Assembly: GCA_004172935.1 (NCBI GenBank)
Contig: SDZD01000014.1
Location: 1-64,000, forward strand
Direction of reading: 5' to 3'
Length of the DNA stretch: 64,000 nt
Origin: a bacterium
GTDB lineage: Bacteria; Armatimonadota; Abditibacteriia; Abditibacteriales; Abditibacteriaceae
Shown: positions 9,175 through 16,628 of the stretch, one piece after another
Position numbering within the stretch: the first letter of the stretch is position 1
Layout: every line of letters starts with the position of its first letter
Program-made: the position numbers and the translations under genes
The notes under the pieces: generated by a model
Seen by the model: the letters and a program-made list of their open reading frames with translations, nothing else
What the model was told of the DNA's origin: nothing
The model's database searches: none

Positions 9175-9645
9175 ATGAAATCTCTCAAATCATCATTGAC
9201 TCTTTTCTTTGTCTGTCTTATGGCATTGACGGGTCATGCACAAAACAACAAATCTGCGTCGTTCTACTTAGTAAACAATTTCTTTCCAGTTGACAAAAAT
9301 GACGACAAGGTTCCTATCTCCATCAATTTCACTCTTATAGATGCGAAAGATGGAAAATCTGTTTCCTCTGCATCGATCCGTTCAGGTTCTGCACAAAATT
9401 GGGTTAACATTCCAGCAGGCACTTATGAACTTCGGTGCGAAGCCGTCAATTTTGGCAAGCTCACCAAACAGGTCGGTGTTATTGGAGGGAATGCCTACAA
9501 TTTCAACATAGGCGAAATGCCTGGTCCAGGCAAAGACGAAATCCAAGGTGGTAGCCCAACGATTGCGGAATTGCAGAAACAGATTCAAGATTTGATCAAA
9601 CAAATAGCCGAACTAAAAGCACGCTTACCTGAGAATGCTAAATAG
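9175..9645 (+). CDS. Secreted hypothetical protein with C-terminal coiled coil
   Basis: The 156-residue product has a clean Sec signal peptide: KSLKSS, a hydrophobic core (LTLFFVCLMALTG) and a likely signal peptidase I site after GHAQ, about residue 23. The mature part is beta-rich, with a CnaB/PEGA-like stretch (IPAGTYELRCEAVNFGKLTK), and ends in a heptad-like helix (IAELQKQIQDLIKQIAELKA). The gene is AT-rich compared with the phage DNA to its right. A TATAAT at 9131-9136 is a likely -10. It may be a surface protein or lysogenic-conversion gene; location is more certain than role. Confidence 0.55.
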   Translation: MKSLKSSLTLFFVCLMALTGHAQNNKSASFYLVNNFFPVDKNDDKVPISINFTLIDAKDGKSVSSASIRSGSAQNWVNIPAGTYELRCEAVNFGKLTKQVGVIGGNAYNFNIGEMPGPGKDEIQGGSPTIAELQKQIQDLIKQIAELKARLPENAK

Positions 9646-9692
9646 CAAGCTATATTGAGCTACTCGACTCCCGTAAATATCTTGCAGTGCAG

Positions 9693-9698
9693 TATAAT
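9693..9698 (+). promoter_or_regulatory. -10 hexamer upstream of leader hairpin 1
   Basis: TATAAT lies 32 bp upstream of the hairpin stem at 9730 and 89 bp before the ATG at 9787. No convincing -35 is seen. If used, transcription would start near 9705 and the hairpin would be in the leader. Confidence 0.4.
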
Positions 9699-9729
9699 TT
9701 TCGGTATCCAATTCGGTCAAAGGCCCCTG

Positions 9730-9764
9730 AGCCGCGCGTTTCTTCTTGAAACGCGCGGCTTTTT
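9730..9764 (+). terminator. Leader hairpin 1 (AAAGGCC-GAGCCGC family)
   Basis: A perfect 13-bp stem (AGCCGCGCGTTTC with GAAACGCGCGGCT), 5-nt loop and T5 run. It is preceded by AAAGGCCCCT and ends 22 nt before the start codon at 9787. It is the first of ten related hairpins in the window. Confidence 0.85.
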
Positions 9765-9786
9765 GTTTTGGCCCAGCCGACACGTT

Positions 9787-10104
9787 ATGAACGTAGACAC
9801 ACACCACAGCGAAGACGCCGCTCCACAACAGGCCACGTTCTTGGCCTCATTTCCCCCGATTCAGGGCGCGATAAAACGCGATGGCGGCGGCAACGGGATG
9901 CGGATTCAACTCGATATTCCCGAAACCGAACTGGGTAACGCGATTTGGTTGCAGGCGTGGACTGGCTGTGTGCTGCGCGTGACCATTGAGGTAGACAACG
10001 ATGCCCAAAGCCAAAACTCCAACGCCCAAGAAGGCGACGAAACCCCAGCGCCTCGAACTCTTAAGCGGTCGGCCCCTCGAAGGCGAGTCCAACCCCGCGA
10101 TTAG
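9787..10104 (+). CDS. Small phage protein upstream of terminase
   Basis: Starting at ATG 9787 after leader hairpin 1, the product has 105 residues: an Ala/Gln-rich start, a compact core (GMRIQLDIPETELGNAIWLQ ... VLRVTIEVD) and a basic tail. Family unknown. Its last 104 bp overlap the next gene in another frame, a packing common in phages; the basic Arg/Pro tail may partly reflect that overlap. It is the first gene of the packaging block. Confidence 0.5.
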   Translation: MNVDTHHSEDAAPQQATFLASFPPIQGAIKRDGGGNGMRIQLDIPETELGNAIWLQAWTGCVLRVTIEVDNDAQSQNSNAQEGDETPAPRTLKRSAPRRRVQPRD

Positions 10105-10837
10105 CGCGTGTAACGATTTTCTGGGCATGGGCATCGGGCGCTCGCTCGGTGGTTTGCTACGCATCTATATCGCTCCCCGTCCCAAAAACCCACCAAAACC
10201 CACTGGTACCCACCGCGAAACGGATTCGAGCGCGTTCGTGGGCGTGGTGTCGCGCGTGCCTCCCACCCAGTCACTCGATACGCTCAAAGAATGGTCGACT
10301 AAGTACGGCTGGGGCGAGCGGGCGGCGCTCTTCGATTTGGCGTGGGAAGAAGAAAAGGAAGCGCGGCGCCGAGCCGTGTTTGAGGATGGCTATGGCCTAG
10401 ATTTCGAGCGTGCGCAGGGACTCAAGGATTTGGCGGCACTGCTAAAAGCACAGATTTTTGAGACAAGCACTCCCTACGGCCAATCGGACGACGAAGACGA
10501 CGAGGATCCTTTTTGCTCAATTCCCGGCTCGCGTGCCCGCCAGTACCATAACGTGTGGGTCGCTGATGTAAAAAGCATCGGTTCGGGCGAGTTCGCGGAG
10601 CGCGTCGATTTGGAAAAGTTCAACGGTGCAATTCTCTCCGAATACCGCGCCCTCTTGACCGAAATTGCGCAAGAAACCGGTGGGCGTCGCCCGTCGGCGC
10701 AAGTGGAAGCGTTTCTCAAATCTGTACAAAAGCGACTCGACTACACCCGCATGAGTCCCGCCCAAATTGAGCGGGTGTCGCGTGGTGAACACCCGATTGT
10801 CGTTCTCCTCGAACAATTCCTGCTTAGCGACAATTAA
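10001..10837 (+). CDS. Candidate terminase small subunit
   Basis: A 278-residue protein directly before the large terminase. The segment LKEWSTKYGWGERAALFDLA (about residues 90-109) resembles the DNA-binding helix region seen in many TerS-like proteins (W..KY.W..RA..YD). An acidic stretch (DDEDDEDP) and helical C-terminus follow. It would recognise phage DNA and hand it to TerL. The start at ATG 10001 lies inside the previous gene; the basic N-terminus (MPKAKTPTPKKATK) is lysine-rich. Residues about 62-72 (KNPPKPTGTH) are encoded by a dispersed DNA repeat (10184-10214). Assignment rests on position and this pattern. Confidence 0.5.
   Translation: MPKAKTPTPKKATKPQRLELLSGRPLEGESNPAISACNDFLGMGIGRSLGGLLRIYIAPRPKNPPKPTGTHRETDSSAFVGVVSRVPPTQSLDTLKEWSTKYGWGERAALFDLAWEEEKEARRRAVFEDGYGLDFERAQGLKDLAALLKAQIFETSTPYGQSDDEDDEDPFCSIPGSRARQYHNVWVADVKSIGSGEFAERVDLEKFNGAILSEYRALLTEIAQETGGRRPSAQVEAFLKSVQKRLDYTRMSPAQIERVSRGEHPIVVLLEQFLLSDN
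10184..10214 (+). repeat. ACCCAC-type dispersed repeat, copy A
   Basis: Contains AAAACCCACTGGTACCCAC, also present at 58341-58370, with a shorter relative at 35080-35100. This copy is inside the candidate terminase small subunit gene. Confidence 0.6.
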
Positions 10838-12683
10838 CCCTTTCGCGCCGGGTGCTGCTGAATCCGCCCGCGCGCAGGCCGAACTTGAACGGCGTCGCCG
10901 TATTGAGGACTCCCAGAATAACGAGTCGGAAGAGTACCGCGCGGTACTACGCGCCAAAGAATCGCTTGCCGAGTTCGTGAAAGTGGCGTGGCCTATTCTT
11001 GAGCCAGACACCCCGCTCGTGTGGGGCTGGCATATGGACGTGATGTGCGCTCACCTCGAAGCGGTCACGTTCGGGTTGATTCGCCGCCTCATCATCAACG
11101 TGCCGCCGGGCCACTCGAAGTCGCTGCTCACGAGTGTGCTGTGGCCCGCGTGGATGTGGTTGCGCTCTCCGGGTTGCCGCATCCTGTGCGCTTCTTACGG
11201 TTTGGATCTCGCGATTCGCGACGCCACCAAAACCAAAGATTTGATTCTGGACGACTGGTACCAAACCACCTTTCGCCCCGAATGGAAAATCCGCAGCGAC
11301 TCGAAGGCGAAACAGAACTACCAGAACACGGCGCGCGGCTCTCGCAAGTCGATGTCGGTCGGCGCGGGTACTACGGGTAACCGCGGTAACGGTGTCATTA
11401 TCGACGACCCTTTGAGCATCATGAATGGCTTCTCGGAAGCCAAACGTCATGAGGCGCGTACGTGGTTGTTTCAAGCGGCCCAAAACCGTTTGGCTGACCC
11501 GCGTGTGGGTTGGATAGTGATGATCATGCAGCGCGTCCACGCGGAAGACCCGACGGGCGCGGCGCTAGAAAAGCTCATCGACAAGTGGGAACTGGTGTGT
11601 CTGCCGTCCGAGTTCGAACCCGCTCGCGCGTTTCGCACCCTGCTCGCCGACCTTCCGCCAGAGCATCCTTATTACGAACGCTTCCAGAAGTGGGGCACCG
11701 ATCCGCGTAAAGAAGCGGGCACTTTGCTCTTTCCTGAATTTTTCACGAAAGAAGTCATTGATGGGCAAAAGGAAGCACTGCAGGCGCTCGCCTATGCGGG
11801 CCAACACCAACAGCGCCCCACTCCGGCTGCGGGCAACATCTTTCAGGGCGAAATGTTCTTGGAGCTGCAAAAGTCGGATTACGACGAAACCAACTTCAAG
11901 TTCTGGGACCCGAAACGCATTTTCGACGGCAACCTCAAGATTGTCGAAGCCTACTTCGCGTGGGATACCGCGATGAAGGACAAAACCACCAACGACTTCA
12001 CGGCGGGCCTACTCGCCATGTTGGCCGATGATGGTTACGTGTATTTGTACCCCATCTGCTTCCAGCGCATGGAAGTACCGGACGTTGAGAAACGGGTGGC
12101 GCTCGAATGGGTGAAGTGGAAGAACATTCTCGGCAAAGCTTTAAAAGGTGCGCGCATCGAGGAGGGCGCCGGAACCGCGCTGATTCAATATATTCGGCGC
12201 TTGATGGTGTCGCGTCGCTCGCAGGTCAATCCACCCGCGCCCAACTACTCGCAAGAGGATTGGGACACGATTCGTAACTCGCCACCGCTAAACGTGTTCC
12301 CGTTCACGACTTCGCAGAAGAAAATCGAGAAAGCATATGAAGTGCTGCCGTTTTGTGCGGCCCGCTCATGCCGCTTGCTCGATACGCCGATTTCGGGTGC
12401 CTGGCTTACCAACTTGCTCGCCTTCCCTCTCGCGGGTAAAGACGATCCGGTAGACGCTACGGTGAACGCGATTGGGCCGTTCGCGGGCGTGGTTAAAGGT
12501 CTGTTCGTGATGAGCAAAGAGGATTTGGATGCAGCGACCGAAACTGACGAAACTGACGTCGATGTGAGCGTATATGCACAGGAAAGCCCCGTTTTGGATT
12601 CGCAACAGGCAGAAAGCGAAGAAATTGGTGCGCTTGTAGAAAATGCGCTCGCGGGCCTGTTCGACGGAGCATTCGGAGACTAA
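10767..12683 (+). CDS. terL: Terminase large subunit (Terminase_6 type)
   Basis: The packaging motor, up to 638 residues. The N-terminal ATPase has a Walker A-like NVPPGHSKS (about residue 110) and a Walker B-like GVIIDDPLS. The C-terminal RNase H-fold nuclease has YFAWDTAMKDKTTND (first catalytic Asp) and DDPVDATVNAI (late catalytic Asp). It pumps DNA into the prohead through the portal and cuts it. The exact start is unclear: the frame opens at TTG 10767 inside the small subunit gene and has GTG and TTG alternatives up to 10797, with homology-like sequence beginning only around AKESLAEFVKVAWP. Adjacent to the TerS candidate and 4 kb before the portal. Confidence 0.9.
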   Translation: MSGCRVVNTRLSFSSNNSCLATINPFAPGAAESARAQAELERRRRIEDSQNNESEEYRAVLRAKESLAEFVKVAWPILEPDTPLVWGWHMDVMCAHLEAVTFGLIRRLIINVPPGHSKSLLTSVLWPAWMWLRSPGCRILCASYGLDLAIRDATKTKDLILDDWYQTTFRPEWKIRSDSKAKQNYQNTARGSRKSMSVGAGTTGNRGNGVIIDDPLSIMNGFSEAKRHEARTWLFQAAQNRLADPRVGWIVMIMQRVHAEDPTGAALEKLIDKWELVCLPSEFEPARAFRTLLADLPPEHPYYERFQKWGTDPRKEAGTLLFPEFFTKEVIDGQKEALQALAYAGQHQQRPTPAAGNIFQGEMFLELQKSDYDETNFKFWDPKRIFDGNLKIVEAYFAWDTAMKDKTTNDFTAGLLAMLADDGYVYLYPICFQRMEVPDVEKRVALEWVKWKNILGKALKGARIEEGAGTALIQYIRRLMVSRRSQVNPPAPNYSQEDWDTIRNSPPLNVFPFTTSQKKIEKAYEVLPFCAARSCRLLDTPISGAWLTNLLAFPLAGKDDPVDATVNAIGPFAGVVKGLFVMSKEDLDAATETDETDVDVSVYAQESPVLDSQQAESEEIGALVENALAGLFDGAFGD

Positions 12684-12689
12684 ATATAC

Positions 12690-12926
12690 ATGCATATTAT
12701 TTTTCGTTGCGAGGAACGTTTTATTTGTGCGCTTGAAATGAGTGAGAAGATTAATTTGGCCCCACATGTTGGCCATTATGTCCGTCTCTATGATGGCGAT
12801 TATCAAGTGGTGGGAGTTTTTTGGGATTTTACGAAGGATGAAGCAGGGGAAACTACAGCTGATAACGGCAGCATTCATCCGATACTAATAATCCAATGCC
12901 AATCATATAATCTTGGAATTTCATGA
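12690..12926 (+). CDS. Small hypothetical phage protein
   Basis: Up to 78 residues; an internal ATG at 12738 (MSEKINLAPHVGHYVRLYDG) gives a tidier 62-residue product. The core HVGHYVRLYDGDYQVVGVFW looks like a small beta barrel. AT-rich compared with its neighbours. Its stop overlaps the next start (ATGA at 12923), supporting translational coupling and a real gene. Confidence 0.5.
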   Translation: MHIIFRCEERFICALEMSEKINLAPHVGHYVRLYDGDYQVVGVFWDFTKDEAGETTADNGSIHPILIIQCQSYNLGIS

Positions 12927-13915
12927 AAGACGTTGATTTGTCGAAGTGGGTCGTTACCCCTCACCACACCTATTTTATGCACGTCCAAAACGCGGTGGAC
13001 GCCGATGCGGTCGGCTTCTCGCTCGTCCAGATCGGAGACGGGAGCGAACCGTGCATTGGACTCGACTCGCATGAGGGCGATAAATACGACGGACATGTGT
13101 TCGTTATCGGGGGCAAACCGCGCGCGGGAGTCGAGGTGCAGTATTTTCGCGATGAGCAGTTCATCACGGAGACAATGACTGATTCGGTGGGGCGCCACTC
13201 GGTGCGTCTGGGGCCGGGCCTGTATCAGTACCGCTTCGTGTTTCCCGGCGAGACGCAGAGCTTTGAAATCCTCGTAAAGCCGGGGCACCGCGTCAAGTGG
13301 GAAGAGATGGGGGCGGATGGTGTGGTTCTCGACACCAAAGAGCGGCAAATCAAGTTCGTCACTGAGGAACTGGTCGGCATGTGGGACAACTCGGACGGAT
13401 TGGGCTTCGCGTGGTTGGATGTGTTGGAAACGCTCACAAAGGTCGCCGATACCATCACAAATGCGGGCGGTACGCTTCGCCTATGCTCCTTCGCGCAGTT
13501 TTGCCGCCCCGATATGGTGACCGAACTTCAAGCACGCGGCATCTATGCGCAGGATACGGCTTGGCGCGATGCACAGTTCGCATCGGCATTTCGCAACATG
13601 TTGGCGGTCACTCAGGCGCGGTTACTGCGCTTGAGGAAGCATGATGAGGCGCGAACTCAACTGGAGCGCAACACCCAGTTTGTGACACCGACGAAAATCG
13701 CCTCGCCGCCCGGTACCCACAACTATCTCGCCTTGGCGCGCGCAGCTGCGGTCTTCCATGCCTCGACTCTATCCAGCACTTTGCTCAATGGTTTGGCGGT
13801 TTATGACCCCAACACGGATGGGCTAATTGCGCGTGGCCCGAACACGAGCGGGGTGCTGCCGTCTGGCTTCGGGGGCGCGATAGTCGTAGAGCAACAGTGG
13901 AATCCGCGCGCATAG
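12923..13915 (+). CDS. Phage structural-type protein with Ig/CnaB-like domain
   Basis: A 330-residue protein coupled to the preceding gene by an ATGA overlap. Residues about 55-115 (GHVFVIGGKPRAGVEVQYF ... GRHSVRLGPGLYQYRFVFPG) read like a carboxypeptidase-regulatory or CnaB-type Ig fold, common in phage decorations. The C-terminal half is helical and ends with a glycine-rich stretch (SGVLPSGFGGAIVVEQ). No enzyme motif is seen. Possibly a decoration, fibre or connector protein; position between terminase and portal fits a virion component. Confidence 0.5.
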   Translation: MKDVDLSKWVVTPHHTYFMHVQNAVDADAVGFSLVQIGDGSEPCIGLDSHEGDKYDGHVFVIGGKPRAGVEVQYFRDEQFITETMTDSVGRHSVRLGPGLYQYRFVFPGETQSFEILVKPGHRVKWEEMGADGVVLDTKERQIKFVTEELVGMWDNSDGLGFAWLDVLETLTKVADTITNAGGTLRLCSFAQFCRPDMVTELQARGIYAQDTAWRDAQFASAFRNMLAVTQARLLRLRKHDEARTQLERNTQFVTPTKIASPPGTHNYLALARAAAVFHASTLSSTLLNGLAVYDPNTDGLIARGPNTSGVLPSGFGGAIVVEQQWNPRA

Positions 13916-13932
13916 ACATACTGCCTAATTCA

Positions 13933-14502
13933 ATGGACAAAACAACTAAAGTGCCGTCATTTCCCCCGTTGAATGCTATAGATTGGTGGAATAGATACTT
14001 GGAGAGAAAAGGTGCAGATTACGTTAAAAAAGACGAGATTGAAAGCGTTCTCTACTTTTCCCTAATGTGGAATGCTTTCGAGCATACATTTGGGGGAACG
14101 CCAGTTAATCCGAAAACCATCGATCATAAGTTCAAAGAACATGCGGTCATGAACTCACTCACAGGGGAAGATTTTCAACCATTTTTACTGTATTTTCAGG
14201 ATAGATATGTTGGGAGCGAAGAAGCAGACAACAGATTTGCCGCCCTTAAACTCAAAGATCAATCTCCTGACCGTAATAGAAATATACCTGGCAAACCCGT
14301 TAAATCCGAAGTTCTAGATGTTTTGCACAGTAGGGAGAAAGACAACGAAAAGATAATCCTAGCCCTTCTCTATATTGTGTGGAGGATACGAAACAATCTG
14401 TTCCACGCTAACAAGACTCCTATTCGACTTGAAAAAGAAGCTCCTCTTTTAAATGTCGCCAATACGCTACTGGCGATATTTATGGACGCCATGCGACGGT
14501 AA
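13933..14502 (+). CDS. HEPN-like domain protein, probable cargo gene
   Basis: From ATG 13933 the product has 189 residues; an in-frame ATG at 13897 would overlap the previous gene. It is mostly helical and near the C-terminus has IVWRIRNNLFHANKTP, a good match to the HEPN R-x4-H signature (Arg-Asn-Asn-Leu-Phe-His) of RNA-cleaving toxins and abortive-infection proteins. It is distinctly AT-rich, interrupts the structural genes and is followed by its own terminator, the classic look of a moron. It might exclude competing phages or act on host RNA. A non-catalytic HEPN is also possible. Confidence 0.55.
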   Translation: MDKTTKVPSFPPLNAIDWWNRYLERKGADYVKKDEIESVLYFSLMWNAFEHTFGGTPVNPKTIDHKFKEHAVMNSLTGEDFQPFLLYFQDRYVGSEEADNRFAALKLKDQSPDRNRNIPGKPVKSEVLDVLHSREKDNEKIILALLYIVWRIRNNLFHANKTPIRLEKEAPLLNVANTLLAIFMDAMRR

Positions 14503-14513
14503 GTAGGCAAATC

Positions 14514-14547
14514 AAAATGCCGCCCGTATAAAATTGGGTGGCATTTT
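14514..14547 (+). terminator. Terminator after the HEPN-like gene
   Basis: A 12-bp stem (AAAATGCCGCCC with GGGTGGCATTTT, one G-U pair) and 10-nt loop, ending in TTTT. It abuts the operator-like palindrome at 14548. Confidence 0.75.
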
Positions 14548-14563
14548 GTGAACTGTGGTTCAC
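14548..14563 (+). promoter_or_regulatory. Operator-like palindrome 1 (GAAC-N4-GTTC)
   Basis: GTGAACTGTGGTTCAC is a perfect palindrome apart from its centre and is followed by TTTTTGTCG, a flank shared with other copies. It lies 31 bp before the groES start. The core fits Gram-positive-type LexA boxes. Confidence 0.65.
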
Positions 14564-14593
14564 TTTTTGTCGGCGCACATCGCGCATCATCCC

Positions 14594-14893
14594 ATGAACA
14601 ATCGCATAAAGCCACTTGGCAACAGAGTTCTCGTCCAGCCTATCACCGAAACCGTGACACCTGGGGGCATCCTCCTTTCTGACAATGCGCAAGGGCGCCC
14701 AGAACAGGGCACGGTCGTCGCCGTGGGCGAGGGGCGCCGCCTCGACAGTGGCGAGCGGGTGCCAATTGGTGTCGAAGTCGGCGATACCGTGATTTACGCT
14801 AAGTACCATAGCGGCACCGAAATCAAAGAGGATGGCAAGACCTACCTCATCCTCGACGAATCCGCCCTCTTCGCGGTGAAAGAAGCGGCTTAA
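14594..14893 (+). CDS. groES: Phage-encoded GroES co-chaperonin
   Basis: A 99-residue Cpn10: IKPLGNRVLVQPITETVTPGG (N-terminal strand), the mobile loop region GGILLSDNAQGRPEQGTVVAVGEG and the C-terminal VGDTVIYAKYHSGTEIKEDGKTYLIL are all canonical. It would cap host GroEL to fold phage proteins, as T4 gp31 does for its capsid protein. No GroEL gene is nearby. The start at 14594 matches the family length; no clear Shine-Dalgarno precedes it. It lies just downstream of operator-like palindrome 1, suggesting its expression is controlled by the shared repressor. Whether it has phage-specific loop changes cannot be judged by eye. Confidence 0.93.
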   Translation: MNNRIKPLGNRVLVQPITETVTPGGILLSDNAQGRPEQGTVVAVGEGRRLDSGERVPIGVEVGDTVIYAKYHSGTEIKEDGKTYLILDESALFAVKEAA

Positions 14894-14920
14894 GGAACAG
14901 CACCACCGAAGCCGATTGCG

Positions 14921-14926
14921 TAAAAT
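14921..14926 (+). promoter_or_regulatory. -10 hexamer before the tRNA-like element
   Basis: TAAAAT in the context TTGCGTAAAATC, 12 bp before the 5' end of the tRNA-like fold. Similar TGnn(n)TAAAAT strings precede other phage units. No -35 is evident. Confidence 0.4.
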
Positions 14927-14938
14927 CTTCTTCATGAA

Positions 14939-15044
14939 GTGCGTGTGGCCCAGTGGGTTGGGAGGGCGGGCGCCATTGACAATACCGCGAACAAAATAAG
15001 CGGGTAGCGTCTCCAGTACGGGGGTTCAAATCCCTCCACGTGCT
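14939..15044 (+). tRNA. tRNA-like element with enlarged anticodon arm
   Basis: A 7-bp acceptor stem (GTGCGTG 14939-14945 with CACGTGC 15037-15043, two G-U pairs), U8, a 4-bp D stem (GCCC/GGGC) with a loop holding A14 and GGG, and a 5-bp T stem around TTCAAAT (15025-15031) are all in register. The anticodon arm is abnormal: GGCGC (14969-14973) pairs with GCGTC (15007-15011) but encloses 33 nt instead of 7, including an inner CCGC/GCGG hairpin. No anticodon can be assigned. It may carry a 26-nt insertion, be a degraded tRNA, or be a tRNA mimic or attachment site. No encoded CCA. Confidence 0.45.
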
Positions 15045-15087
15045 TCTCTAATTTCAAATAAACGGGCCATTGGCCCAAGTAGGCCCA

Positions 15088-15120
15088 GAGCCGCGACTAG
15101 GAATAGTCGCGGCTCTTTTT
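15088..15120 (+). terminator. Leader hairpin 2 (AAAGGCC-GAGCCGC family)
   Basis: A 12-bp perfect stem (GAGCCGCGACTA with TAGTCGCGGCTC), GGAA loop and T5, preceded by TAGGCCCA. It ends 10 nt before the endolysin ATG at 15130. Confidence 0.85.
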
Positions 15121-15129
15121 GTATTTGTT

Positions 15130-16104
15130 ATGCAGAATGTATCTTTGCCGCGCGCGTATCTTGGCGGCGCCCTCGTTTCCATCGCGATGCGCTACGATGG
15201 AGTTCGTGAGGAACCACGTGGCTCGAATCGCGGCCCGATGGTCGAAAAGTTTCAAGCCGTCACCATACTCGCCAAAAAGGACCGCACGGGATGGCCGTGG
15301 TGCGCGGCTTTCATGGCGTTCATTTTCAAGGAGTTGTGGAAGGAACTCGGTATTCAAACTCCGTGCTTCTTTCCCATGACGGCCTCCTGTGATGAGTTGC
15401 TGCGTTGGGCTCGTGATAAGAAAATCTTGCACACGACCCCGCAGAAATACGATGTCTTCCTATCTATCAATCCTAAAAACGAGAACGACGCGGTCCATAC
15501 CGGGCTTGTGTCTGTGGTGCAAAGCGATGGCGAAATCGAAACCATTGAAGGCAACACCAATACGGCGGGCTCGCGTGAGGGGATTGGCGTATTCGTGTTC
15601 AAAGGCGGCTCGGCGAAGAGTCCTAAAGGGCGCGTCTATATCCGCTGGTTGGACTTGCTACCGCCCAACGTGAAGCTGCTTCCGCCCGCGAATACGCCAC
15701 TGCTGGCGCAGTTCAAAGCGGCTCCCAAACCTGCCCCCTCACCCTCGATTGCGAAGGCGACTCCGCGCCCTGCCTCGAAGCCAGTTCCCAAACCGCCACG
15801 CCTGATTCTGGCGTTTGCTCCTTATAATGAGACGGATTACCACGCGGTGCAAAGCGCGCGTTTGGAGAATAATTCGTGGGTTGTCGATGGTGGCGAAATC
15901 GCCGGCTTCCTTGCCTTATATGGCGTGATGATGTCGCAGGGCGTCACGCTGGGGCGCGGCAAACTGCGTGACTACCTGAAGATGGCGAATGTAACGCTCG
16001 ATGAGCTGCGCGTGCGCCTCGGCAACCATCTCGGCGACGAAGCGAATCCGCGCCAATACGCTTTCCTCAAGTTGCCCGCCTCGAATACGGTGGTGCAGGA
16101 ATGA
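15130..16104 (+). CDS. Endolysin, CHAP-type amidase/endopeptidase
   Basis: The 324-residue product carries a CHAP (NlpC/P60-like) catalytic domain: GWPWCAAFMAFIF with Cys58, AVHTGLVSVV with His123, and IEGNT as the third polar position. A proline-rich linker (about residues 190-225, PKPAPSPSIAK and PRPASKPVPKPP) leads to a C-terminal domain with SWVVDGGEIAGFLALYG, possibly cell-wall binding or structural. It would cleave peptidoglycan at lysis, or, as a virion protein, during entry. Translation from ATG 15130 avoids running through leader hairpin 2; the upstream TTG in frame would include it. No Shine-Dalgarno is visible. Coupled to the next gene by ATGA. Confidence 0.8.
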   Translation: MQNVSLPRAYLGGALVSIAMRYDGVREEPRGSNRGPMVEKFQAVTILAKKDRTGWPWCAAFMAFIFKELWKELGIQTPCFFPMTASCDELLRWARDKKILHTTPQKYDVFLSINPKNENDAVHTGLVSVVQSDGEIETIEGNTNTAGSREGIGVFVFKGGSAKSPKGRVYIRWLDLLPPNVKLLPPANTPLLAQFKAAPKPAPSPSIAKATPRPASKPVPKPPRLILAFAPYNETDYHAVQSARLENNSWVVDGGEIAGFLALYGVMMSQGVTLGRGKLRDYLKMANVTLDELRVRLGNHLGDEANPRQYAFLKLPASNTVVQE

Positions 16105-16493
16105 GCAAAAAGCAATGTGAGATGCAGCCGTATCGTCTCGCTCGTGTTGCCGATGCGGCGGGTGTCCCCTCAGCGCTGGCCAAAGCGGAACTTCTGCTCC
16201 AATCGAACAGCTTCGACGGCATTCGCTTCAACTACATCTTTGTGTGCAATGGAGACGCAAGCGCAACGATTGAGGTGTGGTTCTACGACTCCAAAAACGA
16301 GACGTGGATACCAGACGAGGAGTTAAAGCGTGAACTGGGCGAAATGGGTAGCGGCACGTTTCGTGTCGAAACCAATGGGCGCCCGATGCTACTCAAGATT
16401 GTCGCTCTTGACCTGCCTGCGGCTGGTGCTCCGCCCGCTCCACCTCCTCACCTGCTGATTACGCAGGGCGCTTACTCCGACTCGAAGGTGTAA
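16101..16493 (+). CDS. Hypothetical phage protein downstream of endolysin
   Basis: A 130-residue protein translationally coupled to the endolysin (ATGA overlap at 16101). It has a beta-rich core (DGIRFNYIFVCNGDASATIEVWFYDSKNETW) and a proline-rich C-terminus (LPAAGAPPAPPPHLLI). No signal peptide or membrane segment, so it is not an obvious holin or spanin. Function unknown; perhaps an endolysin partner or minor virion protein. Confidence 0.55.
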   Translation: MSKKQCEMQPYRLARVADAAGVPSALAKAELLLQSNSFDGIRFNYIFVCNGDASATIEVWFYDSKNETWIPDEELKRELGEMGSGTFRVETNGRPMLLKIVALDLPAAGAPPAPPPHLLITQGAYSDSKV

Positions 16494-16584
16494 TTGCTTT
16501 AGCAGTAAGCCCGCTGTTAAAGCAGCTACTTGCATAGATTACTGCTCAATTTGTACAAGCTACCTAACAAGTAGCAAGGCCCAG

Positions 16585-16616
16585 AGCCGCACCCCGGAAT
16601 GAGGTGCGGCTTTTTT
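16585..16616 (+). terminator. Leader hairpin 3 (AAAGGCC-GAGCCGC family)
   Basis: A 9-bp stem (AGCCGCACC with GGTGCGGCT), 9-nt loop and T6, preceded by CAAGGCCCAG. It ends 12 nt before the portal ATG at 16629. Confidence 0.85.
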
Positions 16617-16628
16617 CATTTTCGCTTC

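Noticed and set aside
10947..11540. Minus-strand frame of 197 residues opposite the large terminase
   Set aside because: Arg/His-rich antisense shadow of a gene with clear ATPase and nuclease motifs.
15070..15129. TTG-initiated extension of the endolysin
   Set aside because: It would translate leader hairpin 2; the ATG at 15130 starts directly at the domain.
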